Source: a virus. From it: a stretch of 26,261 nucleotides of DNA. Positions 8,071 to 15,302 of the stretch are shown here, in pieces; positions within the stretch are counted from its first letter, which is position 1; each line of letters opens with the position of its first letter. The stretch spans positions 1-26,261 of IMG/VR virus record IMGVR_UViG_3300037247_000137; one strand, given 5' to 3'. The position numbers were made by a program, and so were the translations under genes. The notes beneath the pieces are model-generated. The model was not told the origin of the DNA and ran no database searches. It saw only the letters and a list, made by a program, of their open reading frames with translations.

Positions 8071-8268
8071 ATGGAATGCAACAGATGCAAAGAATCAATA
8101 GACAGATATGAATGTTGCTGGTATTGTGATAGCAAACTTTGTGGGGCTTGCTGGGAATTACTAGGACATTGCGGGCATCCCGAAGCAGAATATATAAATG
8201 AAATAAGTAGAAAGGCTGGGCCGAATGGACGAATATGGATATTTAACCACATAATAAACAAGAATTAA
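8071..8268 (+). CDS. Orphan plus-strand zinc-finger protein (65 aa)
   Basis: The ATG at 8071 is preferred over upstream in-frame starts because an extended -10 promoter ends 6 bases before it. The product is Cys-rich: CNRC at residues 3-6, a CC pair and CWYC at about 14-18, CGAC at 23-26 and a C-x-H near residue 33, a pattern like a RING, B-box or double zinc knuckle. The remainder is short and basic (EISRKAGPNGRI). Its stop codon shares bases with the convergent stop of the minus-strand gene at 8265. Strand, own promoter and tight fit suggest a later-inserted gene, perhaps early or constitutive, such as a host-takeover or regulatory protein. Function is not known. Confidence 0.7.
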   Translation: MECNRCKESIDRYECCWYCDSKLCGACWELLGHCGHPEAEYINEISRKAGPNGRIWIFNHIINKN

Positions 8269-9194
8269 GGTAGCCTAATTGGAATACTGCGTTGCTCTCT
8301 CAGGATACGGTGCTTCCAAAAGCGGTCATGGAACTTCAATCGCTTAGGTGGGAAATTAGGTGACTCTCTGATAAGCAACTCATGTATCCGCTTTTCAAAC
8401 TCGCGTTCCTGGTTCTGCTGATGCTGACCGGCATTGGGAGGGGCATTATCGTGCCTGCTTCTCCAAGACCAGTAATCAGCCAACCAGCCACTACGCAGCA
8501 GCCCAAAAGGTATCTGGGGAATAATGGTTACATCAGCATCATCCAGACTGGGCGTGCTCTCCAAGTATTGATAGAGGAAACCATGGGTTTCATCTGGTAT
8601 GGGATAAAGCTCTATCTGTTGATTATTAGAACTATCTCTACCCGCATAAGACCAGAAGCCGGGGTTGCCCAACGAGGGCCGATTGGGTAGGACAGTGGCA
8701 AGTTCTTCCTGGGATACTTCCGTAAGTAAGCCTGGATTTTCTATCCGAGCAATAGACATCACTTCACGGACATCGGTTGCCAGTGAGTAGAACCGCTGGA
8801 AGATTGTATAACCAATAACTGTTCCGGTAGGCCCCTCATAGTTTCTGTTGAGGGTAAGAGTATCTGGGTTGGCATCCCCAAAAGATGATATTAAATAGAA
8901 CTCACTGTCACCATCACGCCGAAAATATCTATTAGCAACCGAGGATGACCAGCCATTGGCATTGCTGGTAGTCTCAGTGACAGTCGTAGAACCATTGGTA
9001 GCCGTCACTGTTCCAGCAGTAATCTCAGCAATGGTCTGGAAGGTGGCTTCTTTAATTAAAAAGGGCCACGGTGCTCGTGTCAGAACAGACTCATATCGTT
9101 GCTGTAACCAGTCGAGAGCCAGCATGGGATTAGGTGGATTATCACCCGCTTCCATCTGGAGGGATTGTAAGAGGTCGCCTACTATAAGTGCCAT
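8265..9194 (-). CDS. Head-tail adaptor-like protein, first copy (309 aa)
   Basis: ATG start at 9194, one base after the stop of the tailspike gene. The N-terminus has an amphipathic helix (VGDLLQSLQMEAGD) and a WLQQRYESVLTRAPWPFLIKE segment, typical of podovirus adaptors that dock under the portal. A central beta region (GTVTATNGSTTVTETT, FYLISSFGD) is followed by IELYPIPDETHGFLYQYLES, the strand pair that also appears in the 7431-8054 protein. The C-terminal 60 residues are basic and helical with several Arg and Trp (EFEKRIHELLIRE). No enzyme motif. Confidence in adaptor-type role is moderate. Confidence 0.65.
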   Translation of the reverse strand: MALIVGDLLQSLQMEAGDNPPNPMLALDWLQQRYESVLTRAPWPFLIKEATFQTIAEITAGTVTATNGSTTVTETTSNANGWSSSVANRYFRRDGDSEFYLISSFGDANPDTLTLNRNYEGPTGTVIGYTIFQRFYSLATDVREVMSIARIENPGLLTEVSQEELATVLPNRPSLGNPGFWSYAGRDSSNNQQIELYPIPDETHGFLYQYLESTPSLDDADVTIIPQIPFGLLRSGWLADYWSWRSRHDNAPPNAGQHQQNQEREFEKRIHELLIRESPNFPPKRLKFHDRFWKHRILREQRSIPIRLP

Positions 9195-9195
9195 A

Positions 9196-11043
9196 TTAGG
9201 TAGCTATTAATCCTACGCCGCGCAAGGCAGCCAAGGCAGCGTTTACCTTGTCTTGTACTTCTTGAAAGTTATTATTAATATTGGCATCGTCGCCGGAACC
9301 AGATATGGTTGCCATAGCCCCATCAGCGGTGCCAGGAGTGCCAGTCAGGGCAGCCGAGGCCGATGCCTGAGATGCCGGGGTGGTACCATAGAATCCAAGG
9401 TTCTTACCACTTCTACTAATTTGGGTTCCAACTAAGTCTGAGTCATTTCCTATTTGAAGAATATCTGATGTATTTACCTTTGCAACTTCCACAGTTGCTC
9501 CGCCAGCATCTTGTGTCCAATACGGCTCATTGTGGGGGATAATTAACCCCGTAGCTTGTGGTGATATATTACCAGTGCCCAACGACCCCTTAATCTTCGT
9601 GCGGGTTGAAGTTTGGGCAATCTCAACTTGGTTGGAAGCGTTGAGCGCGATGACGTTTATATTTGTGCTATCGCCAGCATCGCGTGACCTGATAAGACCT
9701 GCGTTAGCAAGTCGAATATCGCCAGCGGTGGCAGGCGTAGTACCAACTGCTAAACCTTCTGGCATGTGCCAAGCGTCTAGGTCGGGCTGCTGCTGAAACA
9801 GAGTCACGGTTGTAGGTGAGGAGTTAGATATAGCCGTGTCCAGGCTTACCATTGCAAAGGGACCGATGGTTGCGGCCTGATGATTAGATGTGACAGTAAT
9901 GGCGGTTCCACTTCCACCGCCACGATATAAACCGCCAATGACAGTGTTCTGGTTGCCCCAATCTAAGTTGAGAGCCGTGACAGTATTGGAGAACCCGATT
10001 TCATTGTTGAATACGTGTACTGCTGTCGCTCTGTCACCCGAACTTCCTGAAATATCTACAACTGCCGCAGCCGTCACAATAGTTGTTGCCCCGATCTCGT
10101 TTCCGGGACCGAGGAAGATCTGGTCAGCCTTGTCCACTACAACAATGCGGAAATCAGGATTGGTGCCTGCATAGTCCAGTTTAGAGTTCTTCAACCAGAC
10201 TTGGGTTACAGCGGGGCCGATATAGAGTGCTATGCCTTGCTTGTTATTTCCTCCTGTATTGTCACCTTCCCACAGCATCTCCTCAAACCAAAACTGTTCA
10301 CTAGGGCTTCCAGGGGTAGAGCGATTTTCAATCCGCACTGTTGCGGTAGCTGCTGTATCTCCGGTGCCACAATGGAAGAAATTTCCACCACGAAAATGGA
10401 AGTGGGTTCCATCGTCAATGTCCACGGCTTGCCCAAGTTCCGCAAATTGCACGCGCTCGATGAAAGCGACTTGGGTGAAGTTCGCAAGCAGACCAATCTG
10501 TCCATCAGCGGTGTCGGTTCCTTCTATGGTGAGGTCGGAAATTCTAATGACGGTGGTATTAGTGCTAGTGCCTGTCCCTAGAATCCGCACCAAGGGAGTC
10601 ACGCCACTACTAGCTGCCACGATCCGCGTCCCACCATCGGTGCTAGAACCCTTACCAATTCCGATTAGAGAACTATGGCGACCAGTTCGTGGAAAATCAA
10701 ACGCTGGACTAGCAGAGCTTGTATAGGTTGCATATCCGAGCAAAATTACGACAGCCTTATTTACAGTAATGGTGCTGGCAATGGTCTGAGCACCCTCAAT
10801 ACCCCTTGCATCTACCACTCCACCCGTTGATGGCAGGTCTAATATGGCGGCGGCTATTTGTGCTCCGGCATCACTGCCACTGAAAGCATTAGCATGGCGG
10901 ATATTATTAATATCCTTAAAGTTGACACCAGGGGCTATGACAGCATTGGCCCCTAGGCTTAGGGTGCCGCTAATACTTACATCTTGAAAATGGTCTTCTC
11001 TAGGCACGCCCGGTTTCCATCCTATTCGTTGTAACCAACTCAT
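9196..11043 (-). CDS. Tailspike / tail fibre with right-handed beta-helix (615 aa)
   Basis: ATG at 11043 overlaps the stop of the lipoprotein gene as ATGA. After a head segment of about 45 residues the sequence has the pectate-lyase-like start GSDAGAQIAAAI followed by STGGVVDARG, then many short beta-coil rungs with conserved Gly/Asn turns (SDLTIEGTDTADGQIGLL, VWLKNSKLDYAG, VHVFNNEIGFSN). The C-terminus carries a segment DDANINNNFQEVQDKVN that recurs as a trimer-forming end in phage fibres. No catalytic acid pair can be assigned by eye. It is expected on the virion tip and to bind or cleave host surface polysaccharide. Three GATC sites lie between 10093 and 10624. Confidence 0.75.
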   Translation of the reverse strand: MSWLQRIGWKPGVPREDHFQDVSISGTLSLGANAVIAPGVNFKDINNIRHANAFSGSDAGAQIAAAILDLPSTGGVVDARGIEGAQTIASTITVNKAVVILLGYATYTSSASPAFDFPRTGRHSSLIGIGKGSSTDGGTRIVAASSGVTPLVRILGTGTSTNTTVIRISDLTIEGTDTADGQIGLLANFTQVAFIERVQFAELGQAVDIDDGTHFHFRGGNFFHCGTGDTAATATVRIENRSTPGSPSEQFWFEEMLWEGDNTGGNNKQGIALYIGPAVTQVWLKNSKLDYAGTNPDFRIVVVDKADQIFLGPGNEIGATTIVTAAAVVDISGSSGDRATAVHVFNNEIGFSNTVTALNLDWGNQNTVIGGLYRGGGSGTAITVTSNHQAATIGPFAMVSLDTAISNSSPTTVTLFQQQPDLDAWHMPEGLAVGTTPATAGDIRLANAGLIRSRDAGDSTNINVIALNASNQVEIAQTSTRTKIKGSLGTGNISPQATGLIIPHNEPYWTQDAGGATVEVAKVNTSDILQIGNDSDLVGTQISRSGKNLGFYGTTPASQASASAALTGTPGTADGAMATISGSGDDANINNNFQEVQDKVNAALAALRGVGLIAT

Positions 11044-11558
11044 TCATCTATTGTATAATCTGGAACAAATTTCAATGTTGCTAGCCAAGGAGGGATGTAG
11101 TTATAATAAAAGTCCACATCATCCCAGCGGAACCCTTCTCTGAAATGAAGTCCATTCTTGGTAGTAAAAGCATAGTACCTGCGCCACGAACCATCCTTAT
11201 CCTTCCAATGCCAGGTTTTGGTTCCGCGTGGAGGTATAGGTTTGCGCCTGTCAGTGGTTATTTCATCCGGCCACTCAGGGCCATCACCACAAAAAGCATT
11301 AGCCCAGCGAGGCACCTTATTTAGGGGTGGGGGCCAGTCGTTGTGTAATTTATCTTGTAGATGTTCCGGTAAGCATTGCTTACCCCAGCTATCTCCGTTT
11401 CCAGTCGAGTCAGCAATTACCCGCATTATTTCTATGAAGTTGGCTACTGGGCCGCTGTCAATTAGCTTGGGTATAAATTCTAAGCGCCTTCGTAGTACAC
11501 AGCCTTGCAGGAGCAATAGACTAAGAAGGATTACCGGTAAGTATAATCTCTTTATCAT
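11040..11558 (-). CDS. Phage lipoprotein (172 aa)
   Basis: ATG at 11558, inside the end of the coiled-coil gene (38-base overlap). The N-terminus is a classical lipoprotein signal: MIKR, a hydrophobic run (LPVILLSLLLL) and the lipobox LQGC, giving a lipidated Cys at residue 20, then Arg-rich residues (VLRRR). The mature part is Trp- and Pro-rich (WPPPLNKVPRWANAF, TKTWHWKDKDGSWRRYY). It would be exported and anchored to a membrane. Phage lipoproteins act as outer spanins or block superinfection. Being downstream of two membrane peptides and a coiled-coil gene favours a lysis or envelope role, but 172 residues is long for a spanin. Confidence 0.7.
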   Translation of the reverse strand: MIKRLYLPVILLSLLLLQGCVLRRRLEFIPKLIDSGPVANFIEIMRVIADSTGNGDSWGKQCLPEHLQDKLHNDWPPPLNKVPRWANAFCGDGPEWPDEITTDRRKPIPPRGTKTWHWKDKDGSWRRYYAFTTKNGLHFREGFRWDDVDFYYNYIPPWLATLKFVPDYTIDE

Positions 11559-11736
11559 TCAGTATCTTTTCCTTCTCATTCAACATCCGCTCTCTACTGT
11601 CCAGTTTGCGGTCACGTATATTTACCATCTCAGTTAATATCTTCAGACGTTTCTCTTGGGTTTGTACCCAGCTAACCAGGTAGTCATGTAACTCACTTAG
11701 CTCTTGTTCCGGTGTCAAGTCTAATATGTAAGACAT
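11521..11736 (-). CDS. Coiled-coil protein (71 aa)
   Basis: ATG at 11736 overlaps the upstream stop as TAATG; the 3' end overlaps the lipoprotein gene. The product is nearly all charged helix: ELSELHDYLVSWVQTQEKR, then heptad-like KILTEMVNIRDRKLDSRERM and LNEKEKILNDKEIIL. No transmembrane segment, Cys or signal. Because it lies between a one-helix membrane peptide and a lipoprotein, it could act with them, as a coiled-coil spanin-like or scaffold element, or as a regulator. The short helix-only product makes function uncertain. Confidence 0.6.
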   Translation of the reverse strand: MSYILDLTPEQELSELHDYLVSWVQTQEKRLKILTEMVNIRDRKLDSRERMLNEKEKILNDKEIILTGNPS

Positions 11737-11864
11737 TATAGTTTTGTCTTACCTTTCCGCTTATTGCTATTTGGTATCCCTGACGCACTATCTAAAGCGT
11801 ACAGTAGGGCACCAATGGCAGCCAGTATGAATAATCCCATTAACCCAATTTCCAGCCAAGGCAT
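11736..11864 (-). CDS. Single transmembrane peptide (42 aa)
   Basis: ATG at 11864, TAATG overlap with the coiled-coil gene. The product starts MPWLEIG, has one hydrophobic helix (LMGLFILAAIGALLYAL, about residues 8-24) and a basic C-terminal tail (NSNKRKGKTKL), giving an N-out, C-in topology by the positive-inside rule. It is short, but the overlap and the neighbouring membrane gene support it. Holin, inner spanin or other membrane component are candidates; none is demonstrated. Confidence 0.55.
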   Translation of the reverse strand: MPWLEIGLMGLFILAAIGALLYALDSASGIPNSNKRKGKTKL

Positions 11865-11872
11865 AACAATAC

Positions 11873-11995
11873 CTATTTAACATAAGATAGAATTATCTGA
11901 CTAACTCCATATATAAGTCCTAAGGCTAAAATCATGGCTACTAATCCAAATGGGTCATCCTTTAACATTTGTAATAGATTAACCAACCAGTGCAC
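11873..11995 (-). CDS. Single transmembrane peptide (40 aa, GTG start)
   Basis: GTG at 11995 with GGTAGG about 5 bases before it, three bases after the stop of the LamG-like gene. The product begins MHWLVNLLQMLKDD and has a hydrophobic helix (FGLVAMILALGLIYGV, about residues 16-31), ending SYVK. Together with the next gene it makes a pair of one-helix membrane peptides ahead of a coiled-coil protein and a lipoprotein. A holin-type role is possible by position only. Confidence 0.5.
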   Translation of the reverse strand: MHWLVNLLQMLKDDPFGLVAMILALGLIYGVSQIILSYVK

Positions 11996-11997
11996 AC

Positions 11998-12678
11998 TTA
12001 CCTACCACAACCCATTGAGGAACCCCACATACGTTCTACTTTCGGTATAGACCCCATCGTTGCTCCCGCAGCAGTACCGTTGCCGGTTGCTGTGCCTTTG
12101 TTTACTAAACTGGAAGTCCACATGGGTTGCCATATCTCTATTGTAGAAAGCCCACCTGGGGCTACGCCCCACCAGCGATGTCTATTAACGTCACTAGCAC
12201 TCCATTTTGTGCTTCCATAGGTTAGAAAACCTTGTCTTCCATCGTAGTCTCCAAATCCACCGATAGTCTCTCCAATGCGTAGCGTGGCTGCCGCATCACT
12301 GTCTAAGGTTCCAGTGGCGGCGGTTAAAACGCTTACGGTTGCAGCTGTTCCATCTATGTAAATATCCGGCACATTGGAAGTAGAAGCCCCATCATAAGTA
12401 GCAACTACATGATGAAGGCCAGTTGAAAGTAAGGCAACGGAGGATTCCCATTCGGCAAATTGCTCTGTTGACCAGGAATGAGAATAACGAGAGCGTCCGT
12501 TAGAACGCATGATATAACCCCACCCCACATCTGACGCTTCCTTGTTAGCCATTGTGTCCGAGTTGCCAAGCACATCTATATCTAGCCAGAAGGCCACAGT
12601 CTTTTGAGTGAATGCGTCTATGCTACCGTCAGACCCAAAATCTATATTGTCACCGGTGCCGTCAAAATCTCTAGCCAT
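11998..12678 (-). CDS. LamG/concanavalin-like lectin-fold virion protein (226 aa)
   Basis: ATG at 12678. The sequence follows the LamG-type jelly-roll pattern used by phage and bacterial surface proteins: start FDGTGDNIDFGSDGSID, the strand TVAFWLDIDV, a GLHHVVATYDG strand-turn about midway, and PDIYIDGTAATV. The C-terminal part is Gly/Ser/Trp-rich (GVAPGGLSTIEIWQP). Such domains bind sugars. No signal peptide or catalytic residues. Its position among small surface proteins suggests a decoration or fibre-tip sugar-binding protein on the virion. Confidence 0.7.
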   Translation of the reverse strand: MARDFDGTGDNIDFGSDGSIDAFTQKTVAFWLDIDVLGNSDTMANKEASDVGWGYIMRSNGRSRYSHSWSTEQFAEWESSVALLSTGLHHVVATYDGASTSNVPDIYIDGTAATVSVLTAATGTLDSDAAATLRIGETIGGFGDYDGRQGFLTYGSTKWSASDVNRHRWWGVAPGGLSTIEIWQPMWTSSLVNKGTATGNGTAAGATMGSIPKVERMWGSSMGCGR

Positions 12679-12680
12679 GA

Positions 12681-13076
12681 TTAAATTTGATGAGAAGAGT
12701 GAACTACTTCTAACAGCACAACCCCATCATAAGGTTCCTGATAAGGCTTGCCATCTCTGATACCACGAAGGCAGGGATATAGTTGACCATTGCTAGTGCG
12801 TGAGAAAGCATCCTTGGGCTGGTTAACCAATGAGCGTCCAAAGGCAGGCGACAGTTCCTCTAATTTCTTATTATTGCATCTGGTGTGAAATTTTCTCTTA
12901 GTATTGTCTGAATAAATAAACTCAACTATGTAACATTTCTTTGATTTAGCTTCCTTTATATTACTCTCGCGGTCATTCTTGGCCTTTTGCTTTCTAAGAT
13001 CAATAACAACACCTGGTAAAGAATCTCCCAGTAACCATTCAATTAATCTAAGTAGCAGTGATTTTATCCAGTTCAT
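12681..13076 (-). CDS. Hypothetical protein with N-terminal amphipathic membrane helix (131 aa)
   Basis: ATG at 13076, TAATG overlap with the repeat-protein stop. The first 17 residues (MNWIKSLLLRLIEWLLG) form a hydrophobic, possibly membrane-skimming helix with Trp and Arg, then a basic region (LRKQKAKNDRE) and a compact alpha/beta part with Cys at CYIVEF, a C-N-N-K strand, and CLRGIRDG. No family recognised. The membrane-like N-terminus and closeness to other membrane genes make an envelope role plausible; a virion surface role is equally possible. Confidence 0.5.
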   Translation of the reverse strand: MNWIKSLLLRLIEWLLGDSLPGVVIDLRKQKAKNDRESNIKEAKSKKCYIVEFIYSDNTKRKFHTRCNNKKLEELSPAFGRSLVNQPKDAFSRTSNGQLYPCLRGIRDGKPYQEPYDGVVLLEVVHSSHQI

Positions 13077-14041
13077 TATATTGCTATGGTAAATCCAGTA
13101 ACGATGATTGAGAGTTCCCCGCCTACGGGGTCATCAGTGGTATATCTAAGGTCTTCATTAGTTGCACCGATACCTAGAATTCCGGAGCCATCACCTTTAT
13201 TGGCACCGCCACCAGGAACAATACCGGCATGATGAAACAATGCTTGAGCGGTACCAGTAGTGGCCTCGGCGGGAAGGGCGGCAGTACCAAAACCTATCCT
13301 GACACTTACTCCTACTGTGCAAGCTTCATCCACATGGACTTGAATGCTGGTTACTACAATGGAAGTGCCAGCAGCAACGGTTAAGAGGGAGGTGGCAGTC
13401 TGAGCACCATCGGAGTCAAGTACAACCGCCTCTCGGCTGAATGTATCCAATCCGCCGCCAATAACATGAAGCATTCCCTGGCGATTGGCATACAGGTCGG
13501 TTCTATCATCGGCAGCCACCTCGCTTGGGGTGGCTGATACCTCTAAGGCCTTAGCCCCTATCTTGACCGGGTTGCCAGCATCAACGGCATCGTGGGCCTC
13601 ATCACCAGTTACCTGGGCACCAGCATTAAGGAAAGTCAGTCCCGTAACTGAGGTTACATCCACATCCCCAATGTCCACGCCGCTATTGGCTGCTAGTTTA
13701 CCAAAGGCGGCAGTACCTGCCGTAAGGGTTACATCTCCGATATCTACCCCTGAGTTAGCCGTTAGTTTACCGATACCAGCCGTACCGGCAGCTAGTTTTC
13801 CTATTTCCGCTGTACCGGCATTAAGGGTTACGTCACCAATATCTACGCCTGAATTGGCAGCCAGAATTACACCAGCATCACCGTTGGAGTCTACAGTTTG
13901 TTTCTGAGTAGGCGTACTAGCATCTACCAGCACACATTGCTGGGCATGTTTAGTTACGGCATCTTCGCTGAAAGATACTGTTGCGATGTTTTTAAGCGTT
14001 GCCGCAGTATCGTCAGTGCGTTGTATGCTTGCTGTAGCCAT
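13076..14041 (-). CDS. Virion protein with ANSGVDIGDV beta-repeats (321 aa)
   Basis: ATG at 14041, one base after the upstream stop. Residues 62-130 hold three imperfect units starting ANSGVDIGDV, separated by AGTA-x-I/F-GKL stretches; the pattern suggests a beta-solenoid or fibre shaft. The N-terminal 60 residues (MATASIQRTDDTAAT..., SEDAVTKHAQQCVLVD) look like a head-binding portion and the C-terminal 180 residues are beta-rich with Gly-Gly turns (GIVPGGGANKGDGSGILG). No enzyme motif. It is likely a minor fibre or decoration protein of the virion. The repeat units may differ between related phages. Confidence 0.65.
   Translation of the reverse strand: MATASIQRTDDTAATLKNIATVSFSEDAVTKHAQQCVLVDASTPTQKQTVDSNGDAGVILAANSGVDIGDVTLNAGTAEIGKLAAGTAGIGKLTANSGVDIGDVTLTAGTAAFGKLAANSGVDIGDVDVTSVTGLTFLNAGAQVTGDEAHDAVDAGNPVKIGAKALEVSATPSEVAADDRTDLYANRQGMLHVIGGGLDTFSREAVVLDSDGAQTATSLLTVAAGTSIVVTSIQVHVDEACTVGVSVRIGFGTAALPAEATTGTAQALFHHAGIVPGGGANKGDGSGILGIGATNEDLRYTTDDPVGGELSIIVTGFTIAI
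13652..13858 (-). repeat. Tandem coding repeats in the fibre-like gene
   Basis: The DNA encodes three copies of ANSGVDIGDV with linked AGTA/GKL segments (residues 62-130). The copies are diverged at synonymous and non-synonymous sites, so the array is not a fresh duplication. Such repeats can expand or contract by recombination and change fibre length. Confidence 0.75.
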
Positions 14042-14042
14042 A

Positions 14043-14228
14043 TTATCTCAAGAAAAGTGTTATCAGTATAAGAACAATATTTACGATGGCGAACCTCAAC
14101 CTGCGTCTGGGTCTTTCACCTAAGGAGGTTTTATGGGCAGACATACGGTGAGCTAGTGCCCTGCTTCCAGGTGGGCGGGTAGGTGCAGGAGCACCGCCGC
14201 TCCCAGCATCAAGTGCAGCTATCGGCAT
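14043..14228 (-). CDS. Small tail-anchored membrane protein (61 aa)
   Basis: ATG at 14228. The N-terminal half is Ala/Gly/Pro/Arg-rich (DAGSGGAPAPTRPPGSRALA), a basic patch follows (GERPRRRLRF), and the last 14 residues are a hydrophobic helix (AIVNIVLILITLF) ending in LR. A C-terminal membrane anchor is the only clear feature. It lies among structural genes and could serve virion assembly or lysis. Composition of the first half resembles a disordered linker; there is some chance that the reading frame is spurious, but packing on both sides is exact. Confidence 0.45.
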   Translation of the reverse strand: MPIAALDAGSGGAPAPTRPPGSRALAHRMSAHKTSLGERPRRRLRFAIVNIVLILITLFLR

Positions 14229-14230
14229 TA

Positions 14231-14644
14231 TTAGTCTTTCTCGAAAGTAACTACTAGGTCGAAACCGTCTGCGTTAGCCAACCCGCTGGATGTCAATAGT
14301 AAGTCTCCGAGAAACCCAGCCGCGCCATCATCGGCATGCCAGGCACCACCAGGGAAGTCAGTAAAGTCCCTAACCATTTCAAAGGAAGCATCAACAGTCT
14401 GGCCTTCGGCCACAAACATTGTTTCGTTTGAGTCAGCGTTAATCAGCAAGGTCAGAATAAAGTTTCCATACATAGTAAGCTGTATGGTACGTATTTTAAC
14501 TGCCGCTGGAGCGGGTGCTAGGTCAGCCGAAAGGTCAAGTATGCTAAAGGCAGTCAGGGCCGTGCTGTCAGAAGATAGGTTAAAGTGAATCGCTCCCCTA
14601 ACTCCGTCCCATTCGATGTGGTCTATGTTTGTAGTATTTGCCAT
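14231..14644 (-). CDS. Beta-rich virion protein (137 aa)
   Basis: ATG at 14644, adjacent to the next stop. The product is acidic and beta-rich (HIEWDGVRGAIHFNLSSD, FGNF-type strands around TMYGNFILTLLINAD), with Trp and His only near the end (GGAWHADDGAAGFLG). No Cys, no signal peptide. Similar size and composition to its neighbours at 15006, 15302 and 15950, so a member of a set of small surface or decoration proteins is likely. No specific family recognised. Confidence 0.55.
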   Translation of the reverse strand: MANTTNIDHIEWDGVRGAIHFNLSSDSTALTAFSILDLSADLAPAPAAVKIRTIQLTMYGNFILTLLINADSNETMFVAEGQTVDASFEMVRDFTDFPGGAWHADDGAAGFLGDLLLTSSGLANADGFDLVVTFEKD

Positions 14645-15004
14645 TTAATAAATCTCGCTTATAAGGTTTCCCAATGATGGCGCATATCCAATTGGCCATC
14701 TGGGTTGTTTATTATTGCCTTGCCACTTGTAACTACACTCAGGCGGTATAGCATCTTGTGTGCGCGGGTAAATACTTAGACACTGACCCTCATAAGAGCC
14801 GACCCCATCTCCAGTATAAAATATGACTTTCATGCCTAACGTCTTAGTCTTATGGGCAGCACACATGGTTGCCTGGGGCCTTCCTGGAGTTTCACCCAAG
14901 ATAAGATTCTCACAGTAAACAGTTACCAATTTCTGCTCATGGGGGTTCCAAGTCGTCCCCGTGCAACACTTACCACAACTATTACAATCTCCTGAATAAC
15001 TCAT
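14645..15004 (-). CDS. CxxCxxCC cluster protein, YkgJ-like metal-chelating (119 aa)
   Basis: ATG at 15004. The N-terminus holds CNSCGKCC (Cys 7, 10, 13 and 14), the signature of the YkgJ/UPF0153 zinc- or iron-chelating family. Further Cys at about 31, 48, 75 (GQCLSIYP) and 90 (PPECSYKW) complete the usual set; the last pair resembles the family's C-x-I-Y ... RP-x-x-C end. The protein could hold a metal cluster and act in modification or folding; its role in phages is not established. It is one of several metal-binding proteins in this region and lies inside a structural operon. Confidence 0.65.
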   Translation of the reverse strand: MSYSGDCNSCGKCCTGTTWNPHEQKLVTVYCENLILGETPGRPQATMCAAHKTKTLGMKVIFYTGDGVGSYEGQCLSIYPRTQDAIPPECSYKWQGNNKQPRWPIGYAPSLGNLISEIY

Positions 15005-15005
15005 T

Positions 15006-15302
15006 TTATGACAGTGTTATAATTACCAATGCCCCTGTAGAAGGAGTTCCAAATTTTACGTAGATACCTTTCTTGAATCTTTTACCCACTTTAAGCGCCG
15101 AATAAGATGATTCCATGTCTTCTTCTATTCCTAAAACATATCTGGTCAGTATCAATTCGCTGGCAGAGGTATTATCGTAAAGAGTTACAACAGTCTTTTC
15201 AGAACCGCCTGACAACTTGATATGACCAATGAAGCCTCTGCCGGTAAATGCCGTAGCGGAGGTATCTAGTTGTAGGTGTGGTGGTCTTAAAAGATTGGCC
15301 AT
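15006..15302 (-). CDS. Small beta-rich virion protein (98 aa)
   Basis: ATG at 15302, overlapping the upstream stop as TAATG. The product is beta-rich with Gly turns (GRGFIGHIKLSGGSEKTVVTLYD) and a short basic patch (GKRFKKGIYVKFG). No Cys. Its size and strand pattern, a short jelly-roll-like domain, are common in phage decoration or head-fibre proteins. Function inferred from context only. Confidence 0.55.
   Translation of the reverse strand: MANLLRPPHLQLDTSATAFTGRGFIGHIKLSGGSEKTVVTLYDNTSASELILTRYVLGIEEDMESSYSALKVGKRFKKGIYVKFGTPSTGALVIITLS

Noticed and set aside
10230-10726. Overlapping open frames on both strands inside the tailspike gene
   Set aside because: The tailspike frame shows continuous beta-helix patterns through this stretch, so the others are shadows.
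13652-13858. CRISPR-like or intergenic repeat array
   Set aside because: The repeats are coding, in frame, and encode a beta-repeat protein; there are no unique spacers of constant length.
14043-14228. Considered treating the tail-anchored ORF as spurious
   Set aside because: Kept at low confidence because it fills the gap exactly and its last residues form a convincing hydrophobic helix after an Arg cluster.
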